Positions 45,427 through 54,881 of a stretch of DNA of 64,000 bases are shown here, piece after piece. The notes under the pieces were generated by a model. It did no database searches. It saw only the letters and a program-made list of their open reading frames with translations, and had not been told where the DNA came from. A program made the position numbers and the translations under genes. The stretch is from Gammaproteobacteria bacterium. GTDB lineage: Bacteria > Pseudomonadota > Gammaproteobacteria > Chromatiales > Chromatiaceae. The stretch spans positions 1 to 64,000 of the forward strand of contig RZZN01000021.1 of assembly GCA_009929855.1 (NCBI GenBank). Reading direction: 5' to 3'. Each line of letters starts with the position of its first letter. The first letter of the stretch is position 1.

Positions 45427-45843
45427 TCATTCACCATGGAGTGTGAGTGTGATGTGTCGTGGGTGGGCGTGCCGGCGGTGCTCGTAGAGATAGATCCCTT
45501 GCCAGGTCCCGAGCGCGCAGGCGCCCCGGCTGATCGGGATCGTCAGCTCGGATTGAGTCAGGATCGCTCGGACATGTGCCGGCATGTCGTCTGGTCCCTC
45601 GTCGGTATGCTCGAAGAGTCGGTCGCCGTCCGGCACCAGTCGGCCCATGAATGCCTCGAGATCGCGGCGTACACTTGGGTCGGCATTCTCGCAGAGGATC
45701 AGCGAGGCGCTGGTATGATGCACGAAGAGATGACAGAGGCCGGTCTGGATCCCGCTGGCGCGGGTCTTCTGTCGCACCGTGGCGGTGATGTCGTAGGTGC
45801 CGCGGCCGCGGGTATTCAGGGTGATGGAATCTTGAATGATCAT
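45427..45843 (-). CDS. yjbQ: YjbQ/UPF0047 family protein
   Basis: The 138-residue protein shows the family signatures VHHTSASLILCENADPSVRRDLE and HTDEGPDDMPAHVRAIL. The family forms a trimer; E. coli YjbQ has weak thiamin-phosphate-synthase activity, but its physiological role is unsettled. It is convergent with mltB and divergent from recG, with a 150-base spacer on the recG side. Confidence 0.93.
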   Translation of the reverse strand: MIIQDSITLNTRGRGTYDITATVRQKTRASGIQTGLCHLFVHHTSASLILCENADPSVRRDLEAFMGRLVPDGDRLFEHTDEGPDDMPAHVRAILTQSELTIPISRGACALGTWQGIYLYEHRRHAHPRHITLTLHGE

Positions 45844-45993
45844 GTCAGTCTGGACGATGGCAAGCCTTCACGGCGAGACCGAGCGATGCCCGCTCGGCCA
45901 CTGTCGTGTCGAATTATTCCGCATCGGTCGAGCGGATGCACCCGCCCGTTGGATCCTTGGTCGCGGCACGTGTCTGCTTGAGTCCGTCGACTG

Positions 45994-48120
45994 ATGTGCG
46001 CCGCGCCAGGCTCAGCCACCGATCCTGCCGCCCCTGCGGTCCAGGCGCTCTCCGAGATGCCGGTGCAGCGTCTGGAGCGGGTCGGACCGCGCGTGGCCGA
46101 GCGTCTGGCCAAGTTGGGCATCCGCACGGTTCAGGATCTGCTTTTCCATCTGCCGATCCGTTATCAGGATCGCACCCGTCTGGTGTCGATCGCCGAGCTG
46201 CAAGTGGGCGAGGAGGCACTCGTGGAGGGCGAGATCACCGAGGTCGGCCTGTCCGGCGGGGCGCGCCGCTCGTTCAAGGTTTGGCTTCGCGGTGATCAGG
46301 TCGATGGTCTCTTGTTGCGCTTCTTCCACTACGCTCGCCACCAACTCCAGACCCTCAAGCCGGGGGTGCGGGTACGCTGCTACGGCGAGGTGCGTCAGGG
46401 GCCCTCGTCATTGGAGATGGTTCATCCTGAGTACCGGATTCAAAGCGATGGCGCGGATGCGTCGGTCGAGCAGCGCCTCACACCGCTCTATCCCTCGACC
46501 GAGGGTCTGCAACAGGCCTCCTGGCGTGGCTTGACCGACCAAGCGCTCGCACGGCTGGAGCACACGTCCCTGCGCGAGTGTCTCCCTCCAGAGATCACCC
46601 GGCCCATGGGCTGGCCGACGCTGCTCGATTCGCTGCGGTTCCTCCACCGCCCGCCACTCGATGCGGATCTGGATGATCTGCTCCAGCGGCGTCATCCGGC
46701 CTTTCAACGCCTCGCGCTCGAGGAATTGGTGGCGCACCAGGTCAGCCTGAGACGCCAGCGTCTGGCACAAGGGGCGATTCAGGCCCCACGGTTGGCTGGT
46801 GATGGTCGCCTGCGCGCCAGTCTGCTGCAGTCCCTGCCGTTTCGTTTGACCAAGGCGCAGGAGCGGGTCGTCGCCGAGATCTCGGCCGATCTCGCCGCCG
46901 AGCGACCGATGCGGCGACTCTTGCAAGGCGACGTGGGCGCGGGCAAGACACTGGTGGCCGCGTTGGCCGCGCTGCAAGCCATCGAGGCAGGCGCCCAGGT
47001 GGCCCTGATGGCGCCGACCGAGCTGTTGTCCGAGCAGCATCGTCGCGGCTTCGCGAGCTGGCTCACGCCATTGGCCATCGAGCCGGTCTGGCTGGTCGGT
47101 CGGCACAAGGGGCGCGAGCGCGCCCGCCTGCTGGAGCGGATCGCCAACGGCGAGGCCCGCTTGGTGATGGGTACCCACGCGCTCTTTCAGGATGATGTCG
47201 AGTTTGCCGAGTTGGGGTTGGTGATCATCGACGAGCAACACCGCTTCGGTGTGCATCAACGCATGCGTCTGCGCGAGAAGGGCGGGGCCGGCGGTGGTGC
47301 TCCCCATCAGCTGATCATGACCGCGACCCCCATCCCGCGCTCGTTGGCCATGACACTCTATGCCGATCTGGATCTCTCGGTGATCGATGAGCGACCTCCT
47401 GGACGGACCCCCATCGTGACCGTGGCGGTCCCGGACACCCGCCGCGATGAGGTGATCGAGCGGGTCCGCGAGGCCTGCGTGCAGGGACGCCAGGCCTATT
47501 GGGTGTGCACCCTGATCGATGAGTCGGAGGTGCTGGAGTGTCAGGCCGCCGAGGAGACGGCACGTCAGTTGGCCGAGCGACTGGTCGGCGTGCGACTCGG
47601 ACTGGTCCATGGGCGACTCAAGGCGGCGGAGCGCGAAAGCCTGATGGTCGCCTTCGCCGCGGGTGAGCTGGATGTGCTGGTGGCAACCACGGTGATCGAG
47701 GTCGGGGTCGATGTTCCCAATGCCAGTCTCATGATCATCGAGAATCCCGAGCGCCTCGGTCTGGCCCAACTGCATCAACTGCGCGGTCGCGTGGGACGCG
47801 GATCGGTGCAGAGTCATTGCGTGCTGCTCTATCATCCACCCCTGTCGGCGCAGGCACGCGAGCGACTCGGCATCATTCGTCTGGCCGAGAGTGGCTTCGA
47901 GATCGCCGAGCGCGACCTCGCCATGCGCGGAGCTGGCGAGGTTCTGGGGACCCGTCAGACCGGCGCCATCCAATTTCGCATCGCCGATCCAGTGCGCGAC
48001 CAGGATCTGGTGGCCCTGGCCCAGCGGGGCGCGGATCTCATCCTGGCCCAGTATCCCGAGCTGGCGACACCCTTGATCGAGCGCTGGCTGGGAACCCGCG
48101 AGCTCTACGGCTACGTGTAG
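45994..48120 (+). CDS. recG: ATP-dependent DNA helicase RecG
   Basis: RecG regresses stalled replication forks. The 708-residue protein has the N-terminal wedge domain with an OB-fold (about 30-165), Walker A in LLQGDVGAGKTLVA, the DEQH box in VIIDEQHRFG, TATPIPRSLAMTLY, and the C-terminal helicase motif VATTVIEVGVDVPNAS and QLRGRVGRG. The length and domains are normal. Confidence 0.97.
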   Translation: MCAAPGSATDPAAPAVQALSEMPVQRLERVGPRVAERLAKLGIRTVQDLLFHLPIRYQDRTRLVSIAELQVGEEALVEGEITEVGLSGGARRSFKVWLRGDQVDGLLLRFFHYARHQLQTLKPGVRVRCYGEVRQGPSSLEMVHPEYRIQSDGADASVEQRLTPLYPSTEGLQQASWRGLTDQALARLEHTSLRECLPPEITRPMGWPTLLDSLRFLHRPPLDADLDDLLQRRHPAFQRLALEELVAHQVSLRRQRLAQGAIQAPRLAGDGRLRASLLQSLPFRLTKAQERVVAEISADLAAERPMRRLLQGDVGAGKTLVAALAALQAIEAGAQVALMAPTELLSEQHRRGFASWLTPLAIEPVWLVGRHKGRERARLLERIANGEARLVMGTHALFQDDVEFAELGLVIIDEQHRFGVHQRMRLREKGGAGGGAPHQLIMTATPIPRSLAMTLYADLDLSVIDERPPGRTPIVTVAVPDTRRDEVIERVREACVQGRQAYWVCTLIDESEVLECQAAEETARQLAERLVGVRLGLVHGRLKAAERESLMVAFAAGELDVLVATTVIEVGVDVPNASLMIIENPERLGLAQLHQLRGRVGRGSVQSHCVLLYHPPLSAQARERLGIIRLAESGFEIAERDLAMRGAGEVLGTRQTGAIQFRIADPVRDQDLVALAQRGADLILAQYPELATPLIERWLGTRELYGYV

Positions 48121-48233
48121 CGCCTTCGTCGCCTATGCGATAATTGACGTCGAGCGATGCGCCCAGGTGTTGGTCGACACCAGGCCTCCATGGCCTGGAT
48201 CTGACACCCGCGGTATTCACAACAGAGAGGATC

Positions 48234-49157
48234 ATGCCTGCGAACATGAGCTTTCACGAGGTCAAGATCGGTAGTCGACGCTCCCCCACCTGGCGCGAAC
48301 GTGTCCACGCCTATGCCCTGTTGGTGCGTTTGCATCGCCCGATCGGAATCTTTCTATTGATGTGGCCGGCGCTTTGGGCACTGTGGCTTGCCGGGGGTGG
48401 GCAGCCACCCTGGTCGATCGTCGTGATCTTCGTGCTCGGCGTGGTGTTGATGCGCTCGGCTGGGTGTGCGGTCAACGATTTTGCCGACCGTGGTTTCGAT
48501 GGTCATGTGACGCGCACCCGCGACCGGCCACTGGCCACCGGCGCGGTCTCGCCGCAAGAGGCGCTCGCCGTCTTCGGCGTGCTCTGTGTGCTGGCATTGG
48601 GTCTGGCGTTGTTCCTGAACTGGCAGACCATCGCCTTGTCGGTCGTCGCGTTCGTCTTGACGATCGTCTATCCCTTCATGAAGCGGTTCACCCACATCCC
48701 CCAGGTCTTCCTCGGAGCAGCCTTCGGTTGGGCGATTCCGATGGCGTTCATGGCCGTCACCGAGAGCATTCCGCCCTATGCCTGGCTACTCTTCGCCGCG
48801 ACCCTCGTCTGGGCCTTGATCTACGATACCCAATACGCCATGGTCGACCGGGCGGATGATCTCAGGATCGGGATCAAATCGACCGCGATCCTCTTCGGTG
48901 AGCGGGACCGTCTGGTGATCGCTCTGTTGCAGATCCTGATGCTGGGCATGCTGATCTGGATCGGGTTCCTGGCCGAGCGCGGGCTCTTCTTCCACCTGGG
49001 GTTGTTGGTCGCCACGGTCTTGGCACTCTATCAACAGTGGCTGATCCGCGAACGAGCCCCGGTGCTCTGCTTCAAGGCGTTCCTCAACAACAATTATTTC
49101 GGCATGGCCATCTTTTGCGGTCTCGTTCTGGATTATGCGCTTGCGCCGCTGCTCTGA
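48234..49157 (+). CDS. ubiA: 4-hydroxybenzoate octaprenyltransferase
   Basis: UbiA attaches the polyprenyl chain to 4-hydroxybenzoate in ubiquinone synthesis. The 307-residue membrane protein has the two Asp-rich motifs NDFADRGFDGHVTRTRDRPL and YDTQYAMVDRADD, with about eight helices. GAGAGG just before ATG 48234 supports this start over further upstream options. It lies 113 bases downstream of recG. Confidence 0.95.
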   Translation: MPANMSFHEVKIGSRRSPTWRERVHAYALLVRLHRPIGIFLLMWPALWALWLAGGGQPPWSIVVIFVLGVVLMRSAGCAVNDFADRGFDGHVTRTRDRPLATGAVSPQEALAVFGVLCVLALGLALFLNWQTIALSVVAFVLTIVYPFMKRFTHIPQVFLGAAFGWAIPMAFMAVTESIPPYAWLLFAATLVWALIYDTQYAMVDRADDLRIGIKSTAILFGERDRLVIALLQILMLGMLIWIGFLAERGLFFHLGLLVATVLALYQQWLIRERAPVLCFKAFLNNNYFGMAIFCGLVLDYALAPLL

Positions 49158-49342
49158 CTCGCTGCAAGGGCCTCACATGCAGGTGTGCCGAGCCATTGGC
49201 ATGGGTGCCGTGGCATCTCGCCCCGAGGCAGCATGTCAATCGCTTGCGACCGGAAACCTCGGCTCCTCGGGCCGAGACACTCTGGCCGCTCCTTTGGCGC
49301 CGTCGCTCGACCGATCCACATGTAGCACCCGAGGTGCCTCGT

Positions 49343-49864
49343 CTAGGGCTCCGAGATCACTTTGGCCTCTGGATTTGGATAACGCGCGGTGACCCAGCTC
49401 GGCAGCTTGGCCTGATTGGCGTGATAAAGGGCGTCCGACTCGATGATGACCAACACCAGGACGGTGGCCATGATCGGGAGGATCCCGACCCCGATGACCA
49501 GCGCCCAGACCGCCTCCTTCATCATGCCGCCATAGGTATAGCCGACCCAGCCGAGCAGCATCACGACCAGCAGCAGCGCGAGCATCATCAGGAAGATGCG
49601 GCTGCGCCGCGCGCAGACCTGCCAGTGACACATCACGTACCAGTCGTCGCGGCCGACGGAGCGGCGCGCGCGCCATAGCGTGAAGCCGATGATCGAGAAT
49701 GAGATGAGCGGGATGAGCGCCATCACCCAGGGGAAACTGCCCGCCAGACCGCCCATGACCACGGCCAGCAGGATGTGGTTGCCGATCATGTTGGTCAAGA
49801 AGAGCTCATGTGGGATGTTGGCCTTCTTGATCTGAGCCGGATCGACATCGAAGCGTATCGACAT
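49343..49864 (-). CDS. Conserved-looking membrane protein of unknown function
   Basis: The 173-residue protein has four hydrophobic segments in two pairs (about 28-62 and 88-140). A polar loop RRSVGRDDWYVMCHWQVCARR, with two cysteines, lies between the pairs on what is probably the cytoplasmic side. I do not recognise a family. AGGAG precedes the ATG by 10 bases. It stands alone between ubiA and moeB. Confidence 0.65.
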   Translation of the reverse strand: MSIRFDVDPAQIKKANIPHELFLTNMIGNHILLAVVMGGLAGSFPWVMALIPLISFSIIGFTLWRARRSVGRDDWYVMCHWQVCARRSRIFLMMLALLLVVMLLGWVGYTYGGMMKEAVWALVIGVGILPIMATVLVLVIIESDALYHANQAKLPSWVTARYPNPEAKVISEP

Positions 49865-49930
49865 GGCGTAGGTGCTCCTATCTGGTCGTGAAGGTTGGAT
49901 ACAGCGCGGTCGGCGTGAGTGTGCTGCGAG

Positions 49931-50731
49931 TCAGTCGGCGCCCAGGCCAGCCGGCGCAGTCTTGCACGCTGCCCCCCCGTGCTGGTGGGCGGCCGCCGAG
50001 CAAATCGGACAGTCTGGATCAGTCCTCAAGCGCACCTCGCGCCAATGCATGAGCGCGGCATCGAGCAGCAGCAGACGGCCAAAGAGCGGGTCGCCCAATC
50101 CGGCGAGGATCTTGATCGCTTCGGTTGCCTGGATGCAGCCGATGATGCCGACCACTGGAGCCAGCACGCCATTGGCCGTACAGGTCTCGTCGAGCGCACC
50201 CTCGCGGGGGTAGAGACATTGGTAGCAGGGTCCGCCCGGGCGACCCGGGAAGGCCGTGACCTGGCCCTCCAGGCGGATCACCGCGCCGCTGACCAAGGGC
50301 ACACCGGCCGCCATGCAAGCGGCATTGACGGCGAAGCGGGTGGTGAAGTTGTCGCAGCAGTCGAGCACCAGATCGACATCCGCTACCGCCTCGGGGAGGG
50401 TCTGCTCGTCGAGATGCTCGCGTCGCGCGACGACATCGACCTCGGGATTGAGCGCCGCGAGGGCATCCCGGGCCGATGCGACCTTGGGGTGGCCGATGCG
50501 CGCGCTGCTATGGATGATCTGGCGCTGTAGGTTGGAGAGATCGACCGTGTCGGCGTCGATGAGCACGAGACGCCCAATGCCGGCGGCGGCCAGATACATG
50601 GCCACGGGTGATCCCAGACCGCCGACCCCGACCACCAGTGCGCTGGCTGCGCGCAGCCGCTCTTGACCGGTGATCCCGAAGTCGGGCAGCAGGATTTGAC
50701 GGCTATAACGAAGCAGTTGCTCGTCGATCAT
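49931..50731 (-). CDS. moeB: MoeB/ThiF family adenylyltransferase
   Basis: The enzyme adenylates the C-terminus of a sulfur-carrier protein such as MoaD or ThiS. The 266-residue sequence has the nucleotide loop GVGGLGSPVAMYLA, DNFTTRFAVN, the TCTANGVLAP cysteine loop and the zinc cysteines CYQC and CPIC. MIDEQLLRYSRQILLP at 50731 is the family start. No rhodanese domain is attached. In many genomes moeB follows prmC; here it lies about 2 kb away with an acyltransferase between. Confidence 0.93.
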   Translation of the reverse strand: MIDEQLLRYSRQILLPDFGITGQERLRAASALVVGVGGLGSPVAMYLAAAGIGRLVLIDADTVDLSNLQRQIIHSSARIGHPKVASARDALAALNPEVDVVARREHLDEQTLPEAVADVDLVLDCCDNFTTRFAVNAACMAAGVPLVSGAVIRLEGQVTAFPGRPGGPCYQCLYPREGALDETCTANGVLAPVVGIIGCIQATEAIKILAGLGDPLFGRLLLLDAALMHWREVRLRTDPDCPICSAAAHQHGGAACKTAPAGLGAD

Positions 50732-50816
50732 CACGAATCGTCCTGCGAGCGTCGCGGGTGGGCGCATCGGCGCGCGCACCAAACGCCGGCGTGCGACCGG
50801 CGGGCGAGTGAGGGGA

Positions 50817-51227
50817 TCAAAGATAGCGTCGCCAATGCTCAGGGCGCTGATCCCGGCAGCCGTGCTCGATCAGCTCGTAGCGTTTCGCGAAGACCTTCTT
50901 GGTGCAGTTGCTCTCGCCCCGCGGGCAGCCGCAGTTGGCGCGCAAGGTCTCTTCGGTATAGTAGTGGAGGGCGCGCCTCATGCGTAGGAAGAGACCATTG
51001 TCCAGATGCAGGCCAATCTCGGTGAGCGCCTCTTCGATCTCCTCCAGGCTGGTCAAGAGGACGTCGTAGCGAACCCGCAGCAGTGTGGGCGCGACTGGCT
51101 CGGCCTCGAGGATACCCGAGACGTCGCTCAGGAAGCGCGCCGCAGTGTCGGCCTGTTGCGGATCGGGATGGATCGCCTCGAAGGGGATCTCGCGGTGCTT
51201 GATGCGGTCGGCGTCAGAGATGTCCAT
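50817..51227 (-). CDS. Hypothetical Cys-containing protein
   Basis: The 136-residue protein has an alpha/beta centre (LLRVRYDVLLTSLEEIEEAL) that recalls a small ferredoxin-like fold, followed by a Cys-rich segment (NCGCPRGESNCTKKVFAKRYELIEHGC). The four cysteines could bind a metal or cluster. I do not know the family. It lies upstream of moeB with an 85-base gap on the same strand, so a link to sulfur transfer or cofactor synthesis is conceivable. Confidence 0.65.
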   Translation of the reverse strand: MDISDADRIKHREIPFEAIHPDPQQADTAARFLSDVSGILEAEPVAPTLLRVRYDVLLTSLEEIEEALTEIGLHLDNGLFLRMRRALHYYTEETLRANCGCPRGESNCTKKVFAKRYELIEHGCRDQRPEHWRRYL

Positions 51228-51357
51228 AGCGGCTCTATGCTAATCCCGGCTTGCGAATTCTCAAAGCGGAATCCGGCGCGCGCAAGGCTTGGCCCGAGGC
51301 GACTCTGGACTTATCCTCGCTCTCAACCGCCCATCGATACCAACGATCGGATTGCCC

Positions 51358-52179
51358 ATGACGGACAGAGACCCCCCGGAGCTGGATCTCGCATCCGCCG
51401 CGGATCGCGAGCCAACGACCCATCGCCGCTCGGTGCGCGGCAAGGCGCGTGCGCTTGGGCTCGGCGTGTGGGTGCGCAGCATCCTATTCTTCATCGTCTA
51501 CAATCTGATGGGGATCCTGCACAGCCTCGTCAGTCTACTCCTAGCGCCCTTTCAGCGCTTCGATCAACGCTATCGCTTCGTCAATCATTGGACACGCGCC
51601 ACCATGTGGCTGCTGCGCTGGCTCAACGGCGTGGAGATCCAAGTGAGTGGTCTGGAGCGAATCCCGCGTGGAGAGCCGGTGGTGATCCTGGCAAACCATC
51701 AGAGTCAATGGGAGACCTTTTATCTCCAGCTCCTGGTCGCCCCCCAGGCAACGGTGTTGAAGCGCGAGCTTCTGTGGGTTCCCTTCTTCGGCTGGGGGCT
51801 GGCCTTACTGCGCCCGATCGCAATCGATCGCGGACAGCCCGGTCAAGCGCTCAAGACGCTCTTGCGGGTGGGTCAGGAGCGACTCGATCAAGGCATCAGC
51901 GTGGTCATCTATCCGGAGGGCACTCGGCAGCCGCCGGGGCGGGTGGGACGGTTCAACGCGGGGGGCGCGATGCTCGCCTGCCGCACCCAGCGGCGTCTGC
52001 TGCCGATCGCGCACAATGCGGGCGACTGCTGGCCCGCGCGCTCGCTCTGGCGTTTGCCAGGCACCATCCGTTTGGTGGTCGGTGAGCCGATCTCCTGCGC
52101 GGGGAGCAGTCCCAAGGCTGTAAGTGAACAGGTCGAGACCTGGATTCGAGAGACGGTTGCACAATTGCGTTCGAATTGA
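51358..52179 (+). CDS. plsC: 1-acyl-sn-glycerol-3-phosphate acyltransferase family protein
   Basis: The 273-residue protein would transfer an acyl chain to lysophosphatidate or a related lipid. After a hydrophobic segment (about 35-65), the catalytic ANHQSQWETF (the HX4E/D box), AIDRGQPGQALK and YPEGTRQPPG motifs are in the usual order. ATG 51358 was chosen as the start (MTDRDPPELDL). The family also includes other lysolipid acyltransferases, so the exact substrate is not certain. Confidence 0.88.
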   Translation: MTDRDPPELDLASAADREPTTHRRSVRGKARALGLGVWVRSILFFIVYNLMGILHSLVSLLLAPFQRFDQRYRFVNHWTRATMWLLRWLNGVEIQVSGLERIPRGEPVVILANHQSQWETFYLQLLVAPQATVLKRELLWVPFFGWGLALLRPIAIDRGQPGQALKTLLRVGQERLDQGISVVIYPEGTRQPPGRVGRFNAGGAMLACRTQRRLLPIAHNAGDCWPARSLWRLPGTIRLVVGEPISCAGSSPKAVSEQVETWIRETVAQLRSN

Positions 52180-52250
52180 CGGCGCGCTCACCGGACACCC
52201 CTTACGGGGTGCTGTGAGCGCATGGGGTGCCTGTCTGAGCGATGCGCTGA

Positions 52251-52604
52251 TCAGTTGATGCTAGGCGCTCGTCCCGCCACGACCGACTGATAATAGGCGC
52301 TGGATTCCAGGAGCTGGAGAACCTTTGGATCGGTCAGCGTCTCGGCGATGTGCGCGAGCTCGGCACTCGCTAGTGCCTCTCCACCGATCGCGTCGGCTTC
52401 ATGCAGTCTGGCAAGCAGATGCTCGGCCTCCAACTCGGCCGCGGTGCGTTGTTGCTGCTGGCGCCAGGCGTCACCATCGGACGTCGTGTAGAGCCCATTC
52501 GCGGAGCGATCAAGGGCTTGAATCGCCGAGTGTGTCTCCTGAGCCAGCACGCTGGTCGAGAGGATCAAGCTTGCACTCAGTGCAAGGATGGTCGTTTTCA
52601 TCAT
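52251..52604 (-). CDS. Small secreted protein of unknown function
   Basis: The 117-residue product starts with a clear signal peptide (MKTTILALSASLILSTSVLAQ, cleavage after LAQ or VLA). The mature part is helical and acidic, with AELEAEHLLARLHEADAIGG, and has no Cys. No family is recognised. The 60 bases upstream (52615-52650) are AT-rich and likely contain its promoter. Confidence 0.65.
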   Translation of the reverse strand: MMKTTILALSASLILSTSVLAQETHSAIQALDRSANGLYTTSDGDAWRQQQQRTAAELEAEHLLARLHEADAIGGEALASAELAHIAETLTDPKVLQLLESSAYYQSVVAGRAPSIN

Positions 52605-52870
52605 GGTCGGGATCTCGTTAGTAAATAATTAAAATCTAATATACTGACGAGGCATCCTGGTGTCAAGTGGTCGAGATTGGCACTCCGTTCGCGCTGTCTG
52701 CAAGCGACTGAAAAGTGAAGAGGACTGATGCGCTGGATGGTGCCGAGGGCAACTCGGCGATGGCGGGTGCATGGGTCATCTGGGAGCTGGGTCTTCCAGA
52801 TTGGCCCGCCGACTGGATCTGGACACTGAGAGCGCTGCCGCGCGGTCCGCGCTTCAGGACAGGCGCGATA

Positions 52871-53773
52871 TCAAACCGATTCAGTGGTCTGGTGACTGCT
52901 CGAATGACCGATTGGCGCGGCGCGTGCCAGCGTCAGGCGGGGTTGGCCGGCGAGATCAGCGCGGGTCAGTGGGTTGGTCAGTCCAGCCGCGCTGAGGATC
53001 TGTCTGACCGCTGCACCTTGCTCATTGCCATGCTCGAGGATCAGCCATCCACCGCAGCGCAGACAGCGGGTGGCGTCCACCGCGATCGCGCGATAGGCAT
53101 CCAGGCCGTCACCGCCTGGGGTCAGGGCATGGCTTGGCTCGAAGCGCAGATCACCACGTTGCAGATGCGGGTCGCCCGCGGCGACATAGGGCGGGTTGGC
53201 AATCACCGCGTCCAGGCTGTTGGGCGCGCAGGCCTCCAGCCAGGATGCGCGCAGTAAGTGCACGCGGGTCAGACCCAGTCGTCGGACATTGTCGCGCGCG
53301 ACCGTGAGGGCGGCGGCGCAGCGGTCTGTGGCGATCAGTGTCCAGGCCGGCCGCTCGGTCGCCAAGGCGGCCGCGATGGCACCGCTGCCGGTTCCGAGAT
53401 CGGCCACGCGCAGCCGTGCGCTCGGGTCGAGCTCGGCGAGCGCGGTCTCGACCAGGAGCTCGGTTTCTGGTCGCGGGATGAGTGTGGCTGGCGTGACCGT
53501 CAGCTCCAGCGTCCAGAATGCCTGTCGACCGCGTAGATAGGCGATGGGCTCGCCCGCGAGACGGCGTGCGAGCAGTGACTCGAATTGGGCCTGTGCCGCG
53601 GGCACGACACATTGCTCGGGCCAGGCAAGCAGATGCGTGCGGGTCCAGCCGGTCGCCTCGCTTAACAGTAGCTCGGCCTCTAGACGCGGGCTGCTGTCAG
53701 GGTCGCCGCGCGCGGCCAGCTCCGCGAATGCGCGTCTCAGGAGCGCGCCGACCTGCGCCGCGTGCTCGGTCAT
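52871..53773 (-). CDS. prmC: Peptide chain release factor N5-glutamine methyltransferase
   Basis: PrmC methylates the GGQ glutamine of release factors. The 300-residue protein has an N-terminal helical domain, the SAM motif VADLGTGSGAIAAAL and the catalytic NPPY in VIANPPYVAAGD. It follows prfA, its substrate gene, by 28 bases in the hemA-prfA-prmC operon. Confidence 0.95.
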   Translation of the reverse strand: MTEHAAQVGALLRRAFAELAARGDPDSSPRLEAELLLSEATGWTRTHLLAWPEQCVVPAAQAQFESLLARRLAGEPIAYLRGRQAFWTLELTVTPATLIPRPETELLVETALAELDPSARLRVADLGTGSGAIAAALATERPAWTLIATDRCAAALTVARDNVRRLGLTRVHLLRASWLEACAPNSLDAVIANPPYVAAGDPHLQRGDLRFEPSHALTPGGDGLDAYRAIAVDATRCLRCGGWLILEHGNEQGAAVRQILSAAGLTNPLTRADLAGQPRLTLARAAPIGHSSSHQTTESV

Positions 53774-53801
53774 CGGGGCTCAGGGCGATCCGCTCATGCG
53801 C

Positions 53802-54881
53802 TCAGCCATTGATCATCACGGTGAGCTGCTCTGCCTGATATTCATGCAACAACGGCTCGATCACCTGGTCGAGCTGGCCGGTCATGATCTCCTCGAGCTT
53901 GTAGAGGGTCAGGTTGATCCGATGGTCGGTCAGCCGGTTTTGTGGGAAGTTGTAGGTGCGGATACGCTCGGAGCGATCGCCGCTGCCGACCTGCAAGCGG
54001 CGCGATTGCGATTGCTCGGAGGTTTGGCTGGCGCGCGCGTCGGCAAGCAGCCGCGACTGGAGCAGCGACATGGCACGTGCCCGATTCTTGTGCTGCGAGC
54101 GCTCCTCCTGACATTCGACCACGATCCCGGAGGGGAGGTGAGTGATGCGGATCGCCGAATCGGTCTTGTTGACGTGTTGGCCGCCCGCGCCCGAGGCGCG
54201 GTAGGTATCGATCCGCAGGTCACTCGGATTGATGTCGATGGCGTCGATGCTGTCCACCTCTGGGAGGACGGCGACCGTGCAGGCCGAGGTATGGACGCGA
54301 CCTTGTGACTCGGTCTCCGGCACCCGCTGCACCCGATGGGCGCCCGGCTCGAATTTGAGACGGGAGAAGACCCCCTGGCCACTGATGCGCACGACCACCT
54401 CCTTGTAGCCGCCGAGCTCGCCGGGGCTCTCGCTGATGGGCTCCACCTGCCAGCGCATGATCTCGGCATAGCGCAGATACATGCGTAGGAGGTCAGCGGC
54501 AAAGAGCGCCGCCTCGGCGCCGCCGGTCCCGGCCCGGATCTCGATGAAGACGTTGCGCTGGTCGTCTGGATCCGGTGGGATCAGCAGGCGGTAGACCTCG
54601 GGTTCGAGTGCCGCGCGCCGCGCGCTCGCCGTGGCCAGCTCCTCGCGCGCGAGCGCCGCCATCTCCGGGTCGGCGAGCATCTCCTCGGCAGTGGACAGGT
54701 CGCGCTCGGCGCTACGGTATTGGTCGTAGCAGCTGATCAGGGGTTGTAGCTGGGCATATTCGCGACTCAGCTCACGAAAACGGTCCTGATCGGTCTGGGT
54801 TTCGGCATCGGCGAGGAGTGCGACGACTTCGCCGAAGCGCTCATGGATGCGCTCGAGCTTGGTTCGAATCGATGGGTTCAT
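53802..54881 (-). CDS. prfA: Peptide chain release factor 1
   Basis: RF1 terminates translation at UAA and UAG. The 359-residue sequence has the GGQ loop in [16 protein letters not shown] and the PxT-type recognition tripeptide as PET in [17 protein letters not shown] 54881 overlaps the hemA stop as ATGA. Confidence 0.97.
   Translation of the reverse strand: MNPSIRTKLERIHERFGEVVALLADAETQTDQDRFRELSREYAQLQPLISCYDQYRSAERDLSTAEEMLADPEMAALAREELATASARRAALEPEVYRLLIPPDPDDQRNVFIEIRAGTGGAEAALFAADLLRMYLRYAEIMRWQVEPISESPGELGGYKEVVVRISGQGVFSRLKFEPGAHRVQRVPETESQGRVHTSACTVAVLPEVDSIDAIDINPSDLRIDTYRASGAGGQHVNKTDSAIRITHLPSGIVVECQEERSQHKNRARAMSLLQSRLLADARASQTSEQSQSRRLQVGSGDRSERIRTYNFPQNRLTDHRINLTLYKLEEIMTGQLDQVIEPLLHEYQAEQLTVMING

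Noticed and set aside
46408-47973. Minus-strand frame of 521 residues opposite recG
   Set aside because: recG is unmistakable on the plus strand; the antisense frame has no motif.
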